Source: Treponema sp. OMZ 798 (GTDB lineage Bacteria; Spirochaetota; Spirochaetia; Treponematales; Treponemataceae). From it: 64,000 bases of DNA. The position numbers and the translations under genes are program-made. Position 1 is the first letter of the stretch. Each line of letters begins with the position of its first letter. Shown in pieces: positions 44,680 to 53,976 of this stretch. The notes under the pieces were generated by a model, which worked only from the letters and a program-made list of their open reading frames with translations, ran no database searches and had not been told where the DNA came from. The stretch spans positions 1,674,001-1,738,000 of the forward strand of contig NZ_CP051305.1 in NCBI RefSeq assembly GCF_024181385.1, written 5' to 3'.

Positions 44680-45653
44680 TTTACACACCTCCAGCATGCT
44701 ACTTGATGTCCCGGTTCAACCTCAATAAGCGGAGGTTCAACTTCAAAGCATTTATCCATTGTACAATGGCACCTCGGATTAAAGCGGCAGCCCTTAGGCG
44801 GAGAAATAAGATCCGGCGGAGTTCCCGGAATATAGGAAAGCTCGCTCACTCTCTTTCTCAAAAGAGGCGTTGCCTGTAAAAGCTTTTGTGTATACGGATG
44901 CAGAGGCTCCTTACCGTATATCTGCTCGTTAGTTCCAAGTTCGGCAATTTTTCCTGCATACATAACACAAATTCTATCCGAAATCTCGGCTTCAAGAGAA
45001 AGATCATGGGTAATAAATATAAACGAAAGCTTAAATTTTTGTTTTAATTCTTTTAAAAGATTTATGATCTGGGCCTGAACGATAACGTCGAGGGCTGTGG
45101 TAGGTTCATCCAAGATAACAAGTTTAGGCTTTAGGAATAAGCCGCTTGCTATAACAACCCTTTGCTTCATTCCTCCTGAAAGCTCGTGAGGATAGCGGTT
45201 TAAGACCTCAGGCGGAAGACCTACATAGCCAAGGTATTCTTCCATAAGATCTTGAGCCTCTTTATCGCCCATTTCCTTATGTTCCCTTAAGGTCTCAAGC
45301 ATCTGCTTTCCGATTGTGTAAACCGGAGTCAAACTGTTCATAGCGCCTTGGAAGACCATCGAAATTTCCTGCCAGCGGACATTTTTTCTTATTTCCGAAT
45401 CGGAAAGGGGAACAATATCCCTTCCATTGATTATAATTTGAGAATTCTCTTCTACCCTGCCGGGAGGAGAGGGCATTTTAAGCAGAGCCATACCGGTTGT
45501 GGTTTTACCGCAGCCCGATTCGCCTACAAGCCCAAGCGTTTCACCGGCATGGAGCTGAAAACTCACATCATCCAAGGCTTTTACTATACCTGCGGAGGTG
45601 TGATAGTACAATCTCAAGTTTTTTACGTCAAGAACTACTTCTTTATTTTCCAT
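44676..45653 (-). CDS. Oligopeptide-type ABC transporter ATPase (OppD/DppD)
   Basis: Partner ATPase of 325 residues. Walker A GESGCGKTT, signature and Walker B LSGGMKQRVVIASGLFLKPKLVILDEPTTALD, H-loop ITHDLSLEAEI. The C-terminal cysteine segment is KGCRFNPRCHCTMDKCF. It lies 12 bp behind the OppC-type permease gene with GGAGG before its ATG and overlaps the OppF-type gene by 4 bp. Together they power uptake of peptides or oligosaccharides bound by the 871-residue lipoprotein. Confidence 0.93.
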   Translation of the reverse strand: MENKEVVLDVKNLRLYYHTSAGIVKALDDVSFQLHAGETLGLVGESGCGKTTTGMALLKMPSPPGRVEENSQIIINGRDIVPLSDSEIRKNVRWQEISMVFQGAMNSLTPVYTIGKQMLETLREHKEMGDKEAQDLMEEYLGYVGLPPEVLNRYPHELSGGMKQRVVIASGLFLKPKLVILDEPTTALDVIVQAQIINLLKELKQKFKLSFIFITHDLSLEAEISDRICVMYAGKIAELGTNEQIYGKEPLHPYTQKLLQATPLLRKRVSELSYIPGTPPDLISPPKGCRFNPRCHCTMDKCFEVEPPLIEVEPGHQVACWRCVK

Positions 45654-45665
45654 ATTAAAACCTCC

Positions 45666-47063
45666 TTACCTTGTCCTTAGTTTAGGATGCAGAATCTTAT
45701 CCATTGCAAAGCCTAAGAATGCGAATATCATACCTAAAAGGGCTATAAAAAGGCCCGGAGGAATAATCCACCACCATAGGCCGTTTAAGGTTGCGCCCGA
45801 AGTCTGGGCATCGTGAAGAATTTGCCCCCAGGTTACAATAGAAGGATCTCCCAAACCTAAAAGAGAAAGAGAAGATTCAAAGATAATTGCACCGGGTACA
45901 GAACTTGCCATAATTGCAAAGGAGTAAGGTAAAAGAAGAGGAGCGATATGTTTAAGGATGATTCTCCATTTTCCGGCCCCTAAGGCCTTTGCAGCCTCGA
46001 TATAGGTTTCTTCTTTTATCTGCAAGGCCATGGATCGGACAGTCTTTACCGAACCGGTCCAGCCGAAGATAATAAGGGCTAGGATTATCATCCATATACT
46101 CGGTTTAAAAACGGCAGCAGACACAATCAATATAGGAATGATTGGAACAGATACTACTATTTCAAAGATGAACATCATAACCGTATCAACCTTTCCGCCG
46201 AAGTAGGCACTTATAATACCGTACATAACTCCTACCAAAACCGAAATAATACTTGCTACAAGACCTATTAAAAGAGCCCATTTTAAACCGGCCATAACAC
46301 CCGAAAAAACATCCCTTTTATTTAAGTCGGTACCCAAAAGCCCCGAAACGGAGCCGGGAACTATCACTCTTGGATTTTCAATCTTGTTTGCCTGATTATT
46401 TGCAACATCTTTCGGAACAACGAATTTAAAAACATATTCTCCTTTTAAAGGCTTTTTATCCCTGTACATAGTCTTTGAAGCTTCAGAGAACAAAAGCTGA
46501 ACAGGATTTGCATTTCCCGAGGTGGAAGTTGCACCATAAGAGGCTGCAAATTGCTGCATCGTGGATTTCGCATCTGTTAAAACAGAAAAGCGGCTATGAT
46601 GATCTTTTAAATTTCCTTTTTGAAATACCCCAAGCTCTATATGACTGCCATCCGGACGGATAACATCCATACTCATTATTACATCACCTGTAAGTTCAGC
46701 CCTAAAAATAATGTTGTTGGGATTTTTATCATATTTATAGTTATATTTAAAGCTATATACTACAGCAGAACCGAAATGATCCGAGTTTTCTTCCGTTATT
46801 TCGGCTTCAGTAAGCTGAATCGTCCTAGCCGACTTTTTTGAACTAAAAAGTTCGGACCATATGGGAGGAGCGGAAGCAGGATTATCTTCCCAATACGAAA
46901 TATTATGCCAATTATCGTTCGTTCCTTTAAAAGGTAAAACAATAGGTTCAAGTATAATCAAAAGTACAAGTAAACCCAAAAGAACTATAGCAACTATACC
47001 TATTTTTTCTTTTTTAAAGTCATCCCAAAATTCTTTAAATCTATCAATGAAATTCTGCATCAT
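45666..47063 (-). CDS. ABC permease (OppC/DppC type) with large extracytoplasmic insert
   Basis: Inner-membrane subunit of 465 residues, about 160 longer than ordinary OppC. TM1 is IGIVAIVLLGLLVLLIILEP (21-40). Where most relatives have 40-60 residues before the GTDxxGRD segment, this protein has about 200: GLLGTDLNKRDVFSGVMAG starts only at residue 242. The insert is rich in beta-type sequence (FKYNYKYDKNPNNIIFRAELTGDVIMSMDVI) and faces the periplasm. The remaining five TMs and the EAA loop (EAAKALGAGKWRIILKHIAP) are normal. The insert may dock the unusually large binding protein of the same operon. Overlaps the OppB-type gene by 4 bp. Confidence 0.88.
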   Translation of the reverse strand: MMQNFIDRFKEFWDDFKKEKIGIVAIVLLGLLVLLIILEPIVLPFKGTNDNWHNISYWEDNPASAPPIWSELFSSKKSARTIQLTEAEITEENSDHFGSAVVYSFKYNYKYDKNPNNIIFRAELTGDVIMSMDVIRPDGSHIELGVFQKGNLKDHHSRFSVLTDAKSTMQQFAASYGATSTSGNANPVQLLFSEASKTMYRDKKPLKGEYVFKFVVPKDVANNQANKIENPRVIVPGSVSGLLGTDLNKRDVFSGVMAGLKWALLIGLVASIISVLVGVMYGIISAYFGGKVDTVMMFIFEIVVSVPIIPILIVSAAVFKPSIWMIILALIIFGWTGSVKTVRSMALQIKEETYIEAAKALGAGKWRIILKHIAPLLLPYSFAIMASSVPGAIIFESSLSLLGLGDPSIVTWGQILHDAQTSGATLNGLWWWIIPPGLFIALLGMIFAFLGFAMDKILHPKLRTR

Positions 47064-48100
47064 GCCTTGCCTCCAACTTTTATACGCGGGTCTAAAAAGC
47101 CGTAAATCAAATCAAGAATTATAAGACCTGCTTGATAAAGCCCTGTAGTTATAGCTAAGTCGCCCATTAAGACAGGGATATCGTTTTGCTGAACAGCGAT
47201 CCAATACAGCTGACCTAGTCCCGGCCAAGAAAAAATACCTTCAAATATAATACTTCCTGACATTGAGGCCAAAAATGATAATAAAATCATTGTCACCAAG
47301 GGAGGGGCACAGGTGCGCAAAGTATGACCGTGAAGAACCTTCTTTTCAGGGATGCCTCTAGCCCTTGCACTCATTATAAAATCTTCCTGTAAGGTACCTA
47401 ATACAAGGTTTCGGATAACATAAGCCGTACTCCAAAAACCTAAGAAAACCAAGGTAAGAATAGGAAGAGCAAGATGCTTAATTCTATCAAAAACAAACCA
47501 AATTCCTTCCGGAACGGGAACCGAGTTTACTCCTCCCGATGGAAAAATCGGAATGGTATAAACAAACAAAAATATTAAAAGCATTGCAAGCCACCAGCTG
47601 GGCATACCGTAAATGATAAGGGTGATCAAACTTGTTACCTTATCTAATTTGCCTCCCGGCTTTTGGGCTTTTTTTAAACCCAAGGCTAAACCAATCAGCG
47701 TATTAATTACGAAGGCAGTTGTAAACAGGAGAAGGGTCCTGGGGATTGCCTCACCGAGTATTTTAATAACATCTTGAGAACCGGTTAAGGATTTAATCGT
47801 TGTCGATTTACCAAAATCAAAGGTCAGAACCCTCTTTGCGTTATTTAAAACACGCTCAACTAGGGGTCTGTCTAATTTATATTGTTTAATAAGGGTTAAT
47901 TCTTGGTCTTTACGCCACATCATTATCTGTTCGGCAGTCATATTTTTTAGACCCTTTGCTTCAGCACGGACTATTTCGGCTATCTGGCTGCGCTGAACCT
48001 TTTCATTTATCTGATTAAACAAAAAAGAAAAAATAAAAATAAGAATGGAATATATTATTACACCGCGTAAAATACGTTTAAGTGCATACCACTTGTACAT
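47060..48100 (-). CDS. ABC permease (OppB/DppB type)
   Basis: Inner-membrane permease of 346 residues, six TMs, the first at GVIIYSILIFIFSFLF (about 13-28). A charged periplasmic segment (about 35-95) resembles that of family members (YKLDRPLVERVLNNAKRVLTFDFGKS). The EAA-loop equivalent is MSARARGIPEKKVLHGHTLRT and the C-terminus is LIYGFLDPRIKVGGKA, the standard ending. It is preceded by a cluster of stem-loops that separates it from the binding-protein gene. Confidence 0.92.
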   Translation of the reverse strand: MYKWYALKRILRGVIIYSILIFIFSFLFNQINEKVQRSQIAEIVRAEAKGLKNMTAEQIMMWRKDQELTLIKQYKLDRPLVERVLNNAKRVLTFDFGKSTTIKSLTGSQDVIKILGEAIPRTLLLFTTAFVINTLIGLALGLKKAQKPGGKLDKVTSLITLIIYGMPSWWLAMLLIFLFVYTIPIFPSGGVNSVPVPEGIWFVFDRIKHLALPILTLVFLGFWSTAYVIRNLVLGTLQEDFIMSARARGIPEKKVLHGHTLRTCAPPLVTMILLSFLASMSGSIIFEGIFSWPGLGQLYWIAVQQNDIPVLMGDLAITTGLYQAGLIILDLIYGFLDPRIKVGGKA

Positions 48101-48141
48101 AAAAGTCTCCTACAAAATTTAGGCTTGAGCTCAAGGCACGC

Positions 48142-48246
48142 GGCCGTCAAAACGGCCTTGCCGGCTTTTTCGGCAAAACGAGTATTTTTATTTTGCCGGT
48201 TTTAAAAAAGCCGAAAACGCCTCAAAGCCCTTTAGGGCTTCGAGGC
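48142..48246 (-). terminator. Stem-loop cluster between binding protein and permease genes
   Basis: Reading the minus-strand transcript, a 12-bp stem with one mismatch comes first (48219-48230 with 48235-48246, loop 4, arm GGGCTTCGAGGC on plus) and is followed by a T-rich stretch; then TTGCCG/CGGCAA (48058+100 series: 48158-48163 and 48171-48176) and GGCCGT/ACGGCC (48142-48147 and 48152-48157, loop 4). The first is terminator-like; all may stabilise the 3' end of the binding-protein mRNA and lower permease expression. Confidence 0.7.
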
Positions 48247-48273
48247 ATCTCGATTTAAACTAAAATCTTAACC

Positions 48274-50889
48274 TTATTTAAGAATTGTAAGGCTTGCCGA
48301 ATTAGCTGAAGGAGGCTCATCAGAGATCGAGGTTAATACGACCATTATGTACTCTACGCCTTTTTCAAATGTAGCTAAGTCGGAGGCAGGTACGGTAATT
48401 GTGAATTTACCGCCACCTACTGATTTAGCAGGATAAACCTTTTCTCCGCCTGAAGGAAGCTGGAGACGGCCTTCAACATTTCCCTTATCTAGAGGTACTC
48501 TTTCAACTTCAGGATATGCATACTTAGAAACCGTAACTTCAAATACGGCATCCTTGTCGGCTGAAGGCGCCACAGGAGCCTTGATATATTGAATTTCGGT
48601 AAGATCTGTTCTAAACATATTCGGGAAGTAGTCGCTCTTATAGGGATACTTATCGAAGTTTGTCAATACAACGGAGCTTGTTATAGGATCGATTTTTTCG
48701 AACATTAAGGGGCCTGTTGTAATATAAGCATTTCCGTATTTTTCGATAAATGCAATAGAAGCCTTGTATCTCTTAACTACATAGTCTTCATTTACAAAAC
48801 CCTTCAATGACTCAGGAATGTGCTTTGAAGCAACAAAGTCTTCCAATTTAGCCTTAATATCTGCAAGACAGTCGGGATTTTTAACGTTTGCTTCAACACC
48901 GCGCTCTCCTCCGTCCTTTGCAAAGTTATAAACCGTTCCGCTCTTTGAGCCGTGTACTACAATTTCTGCCAAGGCTTCATAAATTTCCCAAGGAACGTTT
49001 GTTCTTCGTCCGGGGTTAGCAGCCTTTACGCTTAAACCGCCTACACTTATGGCTGTGTCTCTGGGGATAGGAGCATGGAAATAGTTACTATATGTAGTAA
49101 TTGATCCATCTTTATTAAAGACTATACCCTTTGTGTTTTTAAGACTGGGAAGGGTAACACCGCTTAAAGGAGCATCATAGTAGAGGTCTCCATCTCCGTC
49201 TTTGATAGCCCACTCATAGGCAAATGCAAATGAATATCTAACATCATTAAGATCGACAGGTTCTCCGTGATGCCAGTAATAGCCGTCCACAAGTTTACCT
49301 GTTGCAGCTGTTGCAACTGACTGTCCGGATTTGGCAGGAACCCATTTTTTTGAAGCTGTGTCATACATAACAGCTTCAGCAGGAACGGGAATATCACCGC
49401 CCATTTCAAGCTCATCATCGCCTTCAGGTGTTTTATTTCCGGTAGATACGAATTTGGGAGCAAATTTTGCATTTGCAACATCAACAGTTGACATAGCAAA
49501 TTCCGAGCGTCCTACAGCAGGATTGTCAAAGTTTGCAGCATCAGTAACGGTATTTGTAAAGGCAGAGCTATAAGTATCGCTAAAGCCCTGACCGCCTACA
49601 GGATCCCATTCAGACATAAATAAAGAACCTTGAGCCGAGAACTGTAATACCCGCAAAACTCTCTTGCCCTTATAGGGGCCGTCAGCATCGGGCTTAACAT
49701 CTGCACATCTTACAGTCCAGCCGTTAAAACCGTCAGAGGTTCCATAGAAGAGGCGTGAGTTAAATCTTGCCTTGTTAGCAACATAAAGGTCGTTTTGTGA
49801 AGCAACATAGACACGAACAGCCTCTTCCATTCCCATAGCACACATTTCGTTAGTTTCTTTAAAGAATTCTTCGGCAGTCAGATACTGTCCGTAAGCAGCC
49901 TTTTTACCTAAAACATCAAGTTTCTCGTTTGTATAATTCCAGAATTCGGCTTCTCCGCCTCCGGGCATATAGCCATAGAAGGGAGTATACATCTGGCAAA
50001 GAGGAGTTTCCCAAGTTACATAGAAACCGCCTGAGCCCCAGCCTTCAAGATACATCGTCCAATCATAGTTAGCAGGATTTCCTCCGTAAACAAGGGCACC
50101 GGCTGTTTTTCGATCACGCTCAAATGGTTCAACTGTAAGACCGGCTTTTTCGATTTGAGCATGGATATAGCGGGCTGCAGGAAGACGTCCCGTAGGATCG
50201 TCAACACGCATTATGGACTTAATAGAAACAGGTTTACCTTTGTACATCCATTTTCCGTTTTCTTTTACAAGTTTTCCCTTGTTTTCAGCCAAATCTGAAG
50301 CTTTTTTCATAGCAGCTTCAATCATATTTATGGCTTTTTGTTCATCGCCTGTTTCGGTGATACCGAATTTGGAAGCCAAAATATTGTAGCGGTATGCTCC
50401 GGGAAGACCTACAGTACAGGGAGTGTACATAGGAGAGCCTTCGCCCAAAAGAAGTTCGTCTACCAATTTTTTTCTGTTGATTAACCAGTTAAAGGCATAT
50501 CGGACTTCCTTGATGGCAACGGGATTAAACATTTCCTCACCAGCTTCAGTCTTCCATACGTAAGGAGCCTTGTTAGGGATGGGGTTAAATAGAATAGACC
50601 AATAACCAGTCGAAACAGGATAAACATCTATCTTATCTCTGTCTTCATCGCTTAAACCTGACAAAAGTACGGGCGGAACAGAGGTAAACATGAGATCGGC
50701 CTTTCCCTCAATAACATCTTTTAAGGCAACTGTCTGGTCGGTACTTACAGAGTAGATAACCTTATCCACATAGGTACCGTTTTTTACCGGGCTTTTGCCG
50801 CCTGCGGCAGTTCCGGCGCCGCCTCCGCATGCAGTAAATACCAAAGCCACTGCAAGCATACATGATAAAAATTTAATAAAAGTTTTCAT
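48274..50889 (-). CDS. Very large family-5 solute-binding lipoprotein
   Basis: Extracytoplasmic binding protein of the left importer, 871 residues from ATG 50889 (GGAGGAATTTA upstream). Lipobox LVFTACGGG gives acylated C21. SBP_bac_5 features are visible: MFNPVAIKEVRYAFNWLINRKKLVDELLLG, GYWSILFNPIPNKAPYVWK and, in the second half, HHGEPVDLNDVRYSFAFAYEWAIKDGDGD, which resembles the normal N-terminal HDGxPxTAxDVxxS motif. The motif order seems permuted or expanded relative to a 550-residue OppA, and the C-terminal 110 residues form an extra beta domain (VTVSKYAYPEVERVPLDKGN to YIMVVLTSI). Long relatives occur in archaea and Thermotogales for peptide or sugar uptake. Substrate unknown. Confidence 0.87.
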   Translation of the reverse strand: MKTFIKFLSCMLAVALVFTACGGGAGTAAGGKSPVKNGTYVDKVIYSVSTDQTVALKDVIEGKADLMFTSVPPVLLSGLSDEDRDKIDVYPVSTGYWSILFNPIPNKAPYVWKTEAGEEMFNPVAIKEVRYAFNWLINRKKLVDELLLGEGSPMYTPCTVGLPGAYRYNILASKFGITETGDEQKAINMIEAAMKKASDLAENKGKLVKENGKWMYKGKPVSIKSIMRVDDPTGRLPAARYIHAQIEKAGLTVEPFERDRKTAGALVYGGNPANYDWTMYLEGWGSGGFYVTWETPLCQMYTPFYGYMPGGGEAEFWNYTNEKLDVLGKKAAYGQYLTAEEFFKETNEMCAMGMEEAVRVYVASQNDLYVANKARFNSRLFYGTSDGFNGWTVRCADVKPDADGPYKGKRVLRVLQFSAQGSLFMSEWDPVGGQGFSDTYSSAFTNTVTDAANFDNPAVGRSEFAMSTVDVANAKFAPKFVSTGNKTPEGDDELEMGGDIPVPAEAVMYDTASKKWVPAKSGQSVATAATGKLVDGYYWHHGEPVDLNDVRYSFAFAYEWAIKDGDGDLYYDAPLSGVTLPSLKNTKGIVFNKDGSITTYSNYFHAPIPRDTAISVGGLSVKAANPGRRTNVPWEIYEALAEIVVHGSKSGTVYNFAKDGGERGVEANVKNPDCLADIKAKLEDFVASKHIPESLKGFVNEDYVVKRYKASIAFIEKYGNAYITTGPLMFEKIDPITSSVVLTNFDKYPYKSDYFPNMFRTDLTEIQYIKAPVAPSADKDAVFEVTVSKYAYPEVERVPLDKGNVEGRLQLPSGGEKVYPAKSVGGGKFTITVPASDLATFEKGVEYIMVVLTSISDEPPSANSASLTILK

Positions 50890-50915
50890 TAAATTCCTCC
50901 TGTTGTTTTTTAACC

Positions 50916-50969
50916 GTGTTTTTATAAAACACTCTCCAATATTAAAGCACATATTTTTCCATTTGTCAA
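50916..50969 (-). promoter_or_regulatory. Promoter and 5'-end hairpin of left importer
   Basis: Minus strand: TTGACA (50969-50964), 17 bp, TTTAAT (50946-50941). Start of transcription is expected near 50935, directly before a perfect 7-bp hairpin (50932-50916, sequence on plus GTGTTTTTATAAAACAC). A hairpin at the very 5' end is known to protect mRNAs such as ompA from decay. Confidence 0.7.
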
Positions 50970-51008
50970 ATATTTTTTCTATATTTACCGTTTTTTTTTG
51001 TCTTAATC

Positions 51009-51061
51009 TTTACACATTCATTATTTTATGATACAATACCGAGCGGTGATTTTTATCACCG
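51009..51061 (+). promoter_or_regulatory. Promoter and 5'-end hairpin of right importer
   Basis: TTTACA (51009-51014), 17 bp, TACAAT (51032-51037). The expected start near 51044 coincides with a perfect 7-bp hairpin, CGGTGAT-TTTT-ATCACCG (51044-51061). The layout mirrors that of the divergent importer 70 bp away. Confidence 0.72.
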
Positions 51062-51083
51062 ACAAAAATACTTGGAGGACACT

Positions 51084-52859
51084 ATGAAAAAATTTATGGT
51101 GCTAATTGTAACACTTGTGCTCGCTTTTTCCTTGATCGCATGCGGAGGAAACAGTACAGCAACAACTAAGACAAACGAAAAACCAATCGTTATCGCTACA
51201 GCCGAATTTAACGGAGATTTTTATTCAGGCTGGACAAATTCGGCTTATGACAACGATATCCGAATACTGGTTTGGGCATTTGGTCTTATCGAAGACACTC
51301 CGGAAGGTCAAATAATCGACTCTCCCCTAGTTGCCGAAAAGAAGGTAAGCGATGACCTTCTAACATGGACTTACAAACTTGTAAAGGGTGCAAAATTCCA
51401 TAACGGTGAGGCTTTAACTGCAAGCGATGTAAAATTTACCTATGAGTTTTACATGGATACCAAGGCTTTGGGCGATACAGGCGGAACTTCAACCATTAAC
51501 GATTATGTTGAAAAAATCGATATTGATGAAGCTGCAAATACCGTAACTTTCCATCTTAAAAAGGCAAGTTACACCATCGACACAGCCGTATTCGGTTACT
51601 ACATCTTCCCGGAAGAAACCTTTAAAAAGGGAGCAAAGGAAGAAGGTCTTACCGTTCAGCAATATGTTAAAAAGAACATATCAAAGCCCATCGGTTACGG
51701 CCCCTACAAGATGGTCGAATACAAAGAAGGCGAGTATGTTAAATTGGAAGCCTTTAAAGACTACCTAGGAAAAGCCCCCGCTATTAAGGAAGTTATCGTT
51801 AAGGTTGTTCCCAGCGAAACTGAACTTGATCAGCTCATGCAGGGAGAGGTAGACATGCTTACACAACAGGGACAGGCTGAAAAAATCGATGCAGTAAAAG
51901 ACAAGCCCGGTTTTGCTTATACAAACTACTATAGGCACGGAGGAGGAACAATAGCCTTGCACTGTAACTTCGGCCCCACAGCCCTTACTGAAGTAAGACA
52001 GGCTTTTGCCTATGTTCTTAACAGACCGAAAATTATCGAGCTTTTCTTAGGCCAATATGGTATTGCATCCAACGGACCCTATTCCAAAAACGACTGGGTA
52101 TTGTGGGATGATGATGAAAAAAACCTTATAGGTACTGCTGCCGTAGGTAAATTTGAAAGCACATTAACCAGCTATGATATCTTGGATAAAGACGGTAAAT
52201 TCGATGAAGCTGCAAACATTGCAAAGGCTAACGAACTCCTTGATAAGGCTGCTGCAAGAACAGACGGTGATTATGCAAAACTTACAGGTAACGCAAAATC
52301 AGGCTATCTCTGGGAAGGAAAACCCCTTGAAATCAAGGTAACTTACACACCTTTCTGGTCGGATACATACAACCTAGTATTTAACGAAGCCTATGTTTCA
52401 AAGCTAGCTTTTAAAGTATCGTTAACAGGTCTTGACTGGCCCGTAATGTACAGCCACTGGACAGGAGACACCGAAGAAGAAAGAATGTACCACGCTTTTG
52501 TAGGCGGTGTAAGCTATGTTCTCAAAGCCAATCCTAAAGCTGACTATGGAACAAAACTTATTATGCCCTGGGGACAGGCTTCAAGCAACAATGTAATGTT
52601 CTCGGGCGGTTCTTCCTATACCCCTGCAGAATGGGATCAGCTTCTTGACGACATCGAAAATGCTCACCCCGTAACGGGAAGAGATGAGTATAGGGCAAAC
52701 TGGAGAAAATTTGTAGTAGCAATGAACAAAGAAGTTCCTGTTATTCCCGTTTACTCAAATAATTATTTTGACTTTTTCACAGATAAGCTCGAAAACTTCC
52801 ATACAAACGCTTTGTGGAGATGGGCAAGAGCATTACCTAATGCTAACTGGAAAAAATAA
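51084..52859 (+). CDS. Family-5 solute-binding lipoprotein (OppA/DppA type)
   Basis: Binding protein of the right importer, 591 residues from ATG 51084 (GGAGGA 6 bp upstream; a TTG four codons earlier lies in that ribosome site). Lipobox LAFSLIACGG with C20. The SBP_bac_5 signature is KGAKFHNGEALTASDVKFTYEFYMD (about residues 107-131); VRQAFAYVLNRPKIIELFLGQYG and KEVPVIPVYSNNYFDFF are further marks. Standard OppA size and motif order, unlike the divergent partner. A stem-loop follows the stop, then the permease genes. Peptides are the likeliest ligand, but this family also binds nickel and oligosaccharides. Confidence 0.94.
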   Translation: MKKFMVLIVTLVLAFSLIACGGNSTATTKTNEKPIVIATAEFNGDFYSGWTNSAYDNDIRILVWAFGLIEDTPEGQIIDSPLVAEKKVSDDLLTWTYKLVKGAKFHNGEALTASDVKFTYEFYMDTKALGDTGGTSTINDYVEKIDIDEAANTVTFHLKKASYTIDTAVFGYYIFPEETFKKGAKEEGLTVQQYVKKNISKPIGYGPYKMVEYKEGEYVKLEAFKDYLGKAPAIKEVIVKVVPSETELDQLMQGEVDMLTQQGQAEKIDAVKDKPGFAYTNYYRHGGGTIALHCNFGPTALTEVRQAFAYVLNRPKIIELFLGQYGIASNGPYSKNDWVLWDDDEKNLIGTAAVGKFESTLTSYDILDKDGKFDEAANIAKANELLDKAAARTDGDYAKLTGNAKSGYLWEGKPLEIKVTYTPFWSDTYNLVFNEAYVSKLAFKVSLTGLDWPVMYSHWTGDTEEERMYHAFVGGVSYVLKANPKADYGTKLIMPWGQASSNNVMFSGGSSYTPAEWDQLLDDIENAHPVTGRDEYRANWRKFVVAMNKEVPVIPVYSNNYFDFFTDKLENFHTNALWRWARALPNANWKK

Positions 52860-52890
52860 TTAGGGCATTACTGATTGTTTAATTTAATCA

Positions 52891-52932
52891 TAAGACCTCT
52901 TGTTTATTTTTAATCGGGAGGTCTTATTTTTT
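52891..52932 (+). terminator. Intercistronic terminator/attenuator after binding protein
   Basis: TAAGACCTC (52891-52899) and GAGGTCTTA (52918-52926), perfect 9-bp stem with an 18-nt loop, followed by TTTTTT (52927-52932). AAAGGAG of the next gene begins 5 nt later. Partial readthrough would give more binding protein than permease, a common design in such operons. Confidence 0.82.
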
Positions 52933-52948
52933 ACCTAAAGGAGATTTT

Positions 52949-53974
52949 ATGGCAAATAATAGTGTCAGCGGTTCAAAGTCGCTGTTTGAAATCCTTTTTC
53001 CATATATTCGATATATCTTCAAGCGTTTAGTATCAATCATCCCCGTATTAATAATTATGTCGATTGCGATCTTTATACTTATTAACCTGATGCCGGGAGA
53101 CCCTATTCTGGCGATGCTTGATCCGGAAAAGACCAAGGCTATGACACCTGAAGAAAAAACGCTTTATGTAGAAAACATGAGAAAATTTTTAGGATATGAT
53201 AAAGGGCCCATTGAAAGGTATTTTTTATGGATGGGAGATACATTCAGGGGAGAATTCGGTTATTCGGTAAAATACAATAAACCGGTAAATGAATTTATCG
53301 GAACTTATATAGGAAGATCTTTTAAAATAAATATAAGAGGCTTTCTTTTAGCCTTTTTAATTTCAATTCCGCTTGGAATTACGGCAGCCGTAAAAAAGAA
53401 CAGCTTTTTTGATAAAATCGTAACGGTGCTTACAATAATAGGAATATCTCTGCCTTCGTTTTTTTTGGCATTGCTTTTAATTATGATATTCGTTATTTTT
53501 ATGAAAATTCTGCCTTTTTCCGGGATGTCGGATCCAAGAGGAATTCTGCCTGACTGGCATTATATAATACTGCCGGTAACAGTAGTTGTTCTTACCTCCC
53601 TTGTAGGTCTTATAAGATACATAAGATCAGCTATGATAGAAATCTTAAAATCCGATTATATAAGGACGGCAAGAGCAAAGGGTCTTGCAGAAAAGATAGT
53701 TATATATAGACACGCCTTCCAAAATGCATTGATACCGGTTGTTACCCTCATAGGTTTATACATCCCCGGTCTTTTCGGCGGTTCTATAGTTGTCGAAAAA
53801 ATATTCGCTTACCCAGGAATGGGATTACTGATGAATTATGCATACGGCTTTAAGGACAGGGCTGTATTGCAGACTGTTCTATTGTTTTTTGGGCTTCTTA
53901 CATTATTAGGAAATATATTTATAGATGTAGGATATATGATTGTAGATCCGAGAATTCGGGAAGGAAAGGTTTAA
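52949..53974 (+). CDS. ABC permease (OppB/DppB type)
   Basis: Membrane subunit of the right importer, 341 residues. TM1 LVSIIPVLIIMSIAIFILINLMPGDPI (about 30-52) carries the family's PGDP; MRKFLGYDKGPIERYFLWMGDTFRGEFGYS precedes the core. EAA loop TARAKGLAEKIVIYRHAFQNALIPVVTLIG and the C-terminal DPRIREGKV are typical. Translation starts at ATG 52949 with AAAGGAG upstream; the next gene begins 2 bp after its stop. Confidence 0.93.
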   Translation: MANNSVSGSKSLFEILFPYIRYIFKRLVSIIPVLIIMSIAIFILINLMPGDPILAMLDPEKTKAMTPEEKTLYVENMRKFLGYDKGPIERYFLWMGDTFRGEFGYSVKYNKPVNEFIGTYIGRSFKINIRGFLLAFLISIPLGITAAVKKNSFFDKIVTVLTIIGISLPSFFLALLLIMIFVIFMKILPFSGMSDPRGILPDWHYIILPVTVVVLTSLVGLIRYIRSAMIEILKSDYIRTARAKGLAEKIVIYRHAFQNALIPVVTLIGLYIPGLFGGSIVVEKIFAYPGMGLLMNYAYGFKDRAVLQTVLLFFGLLTLLGNIFIDVGYMIVDPRIREGKV

Positions 53975-53976
53975 AA

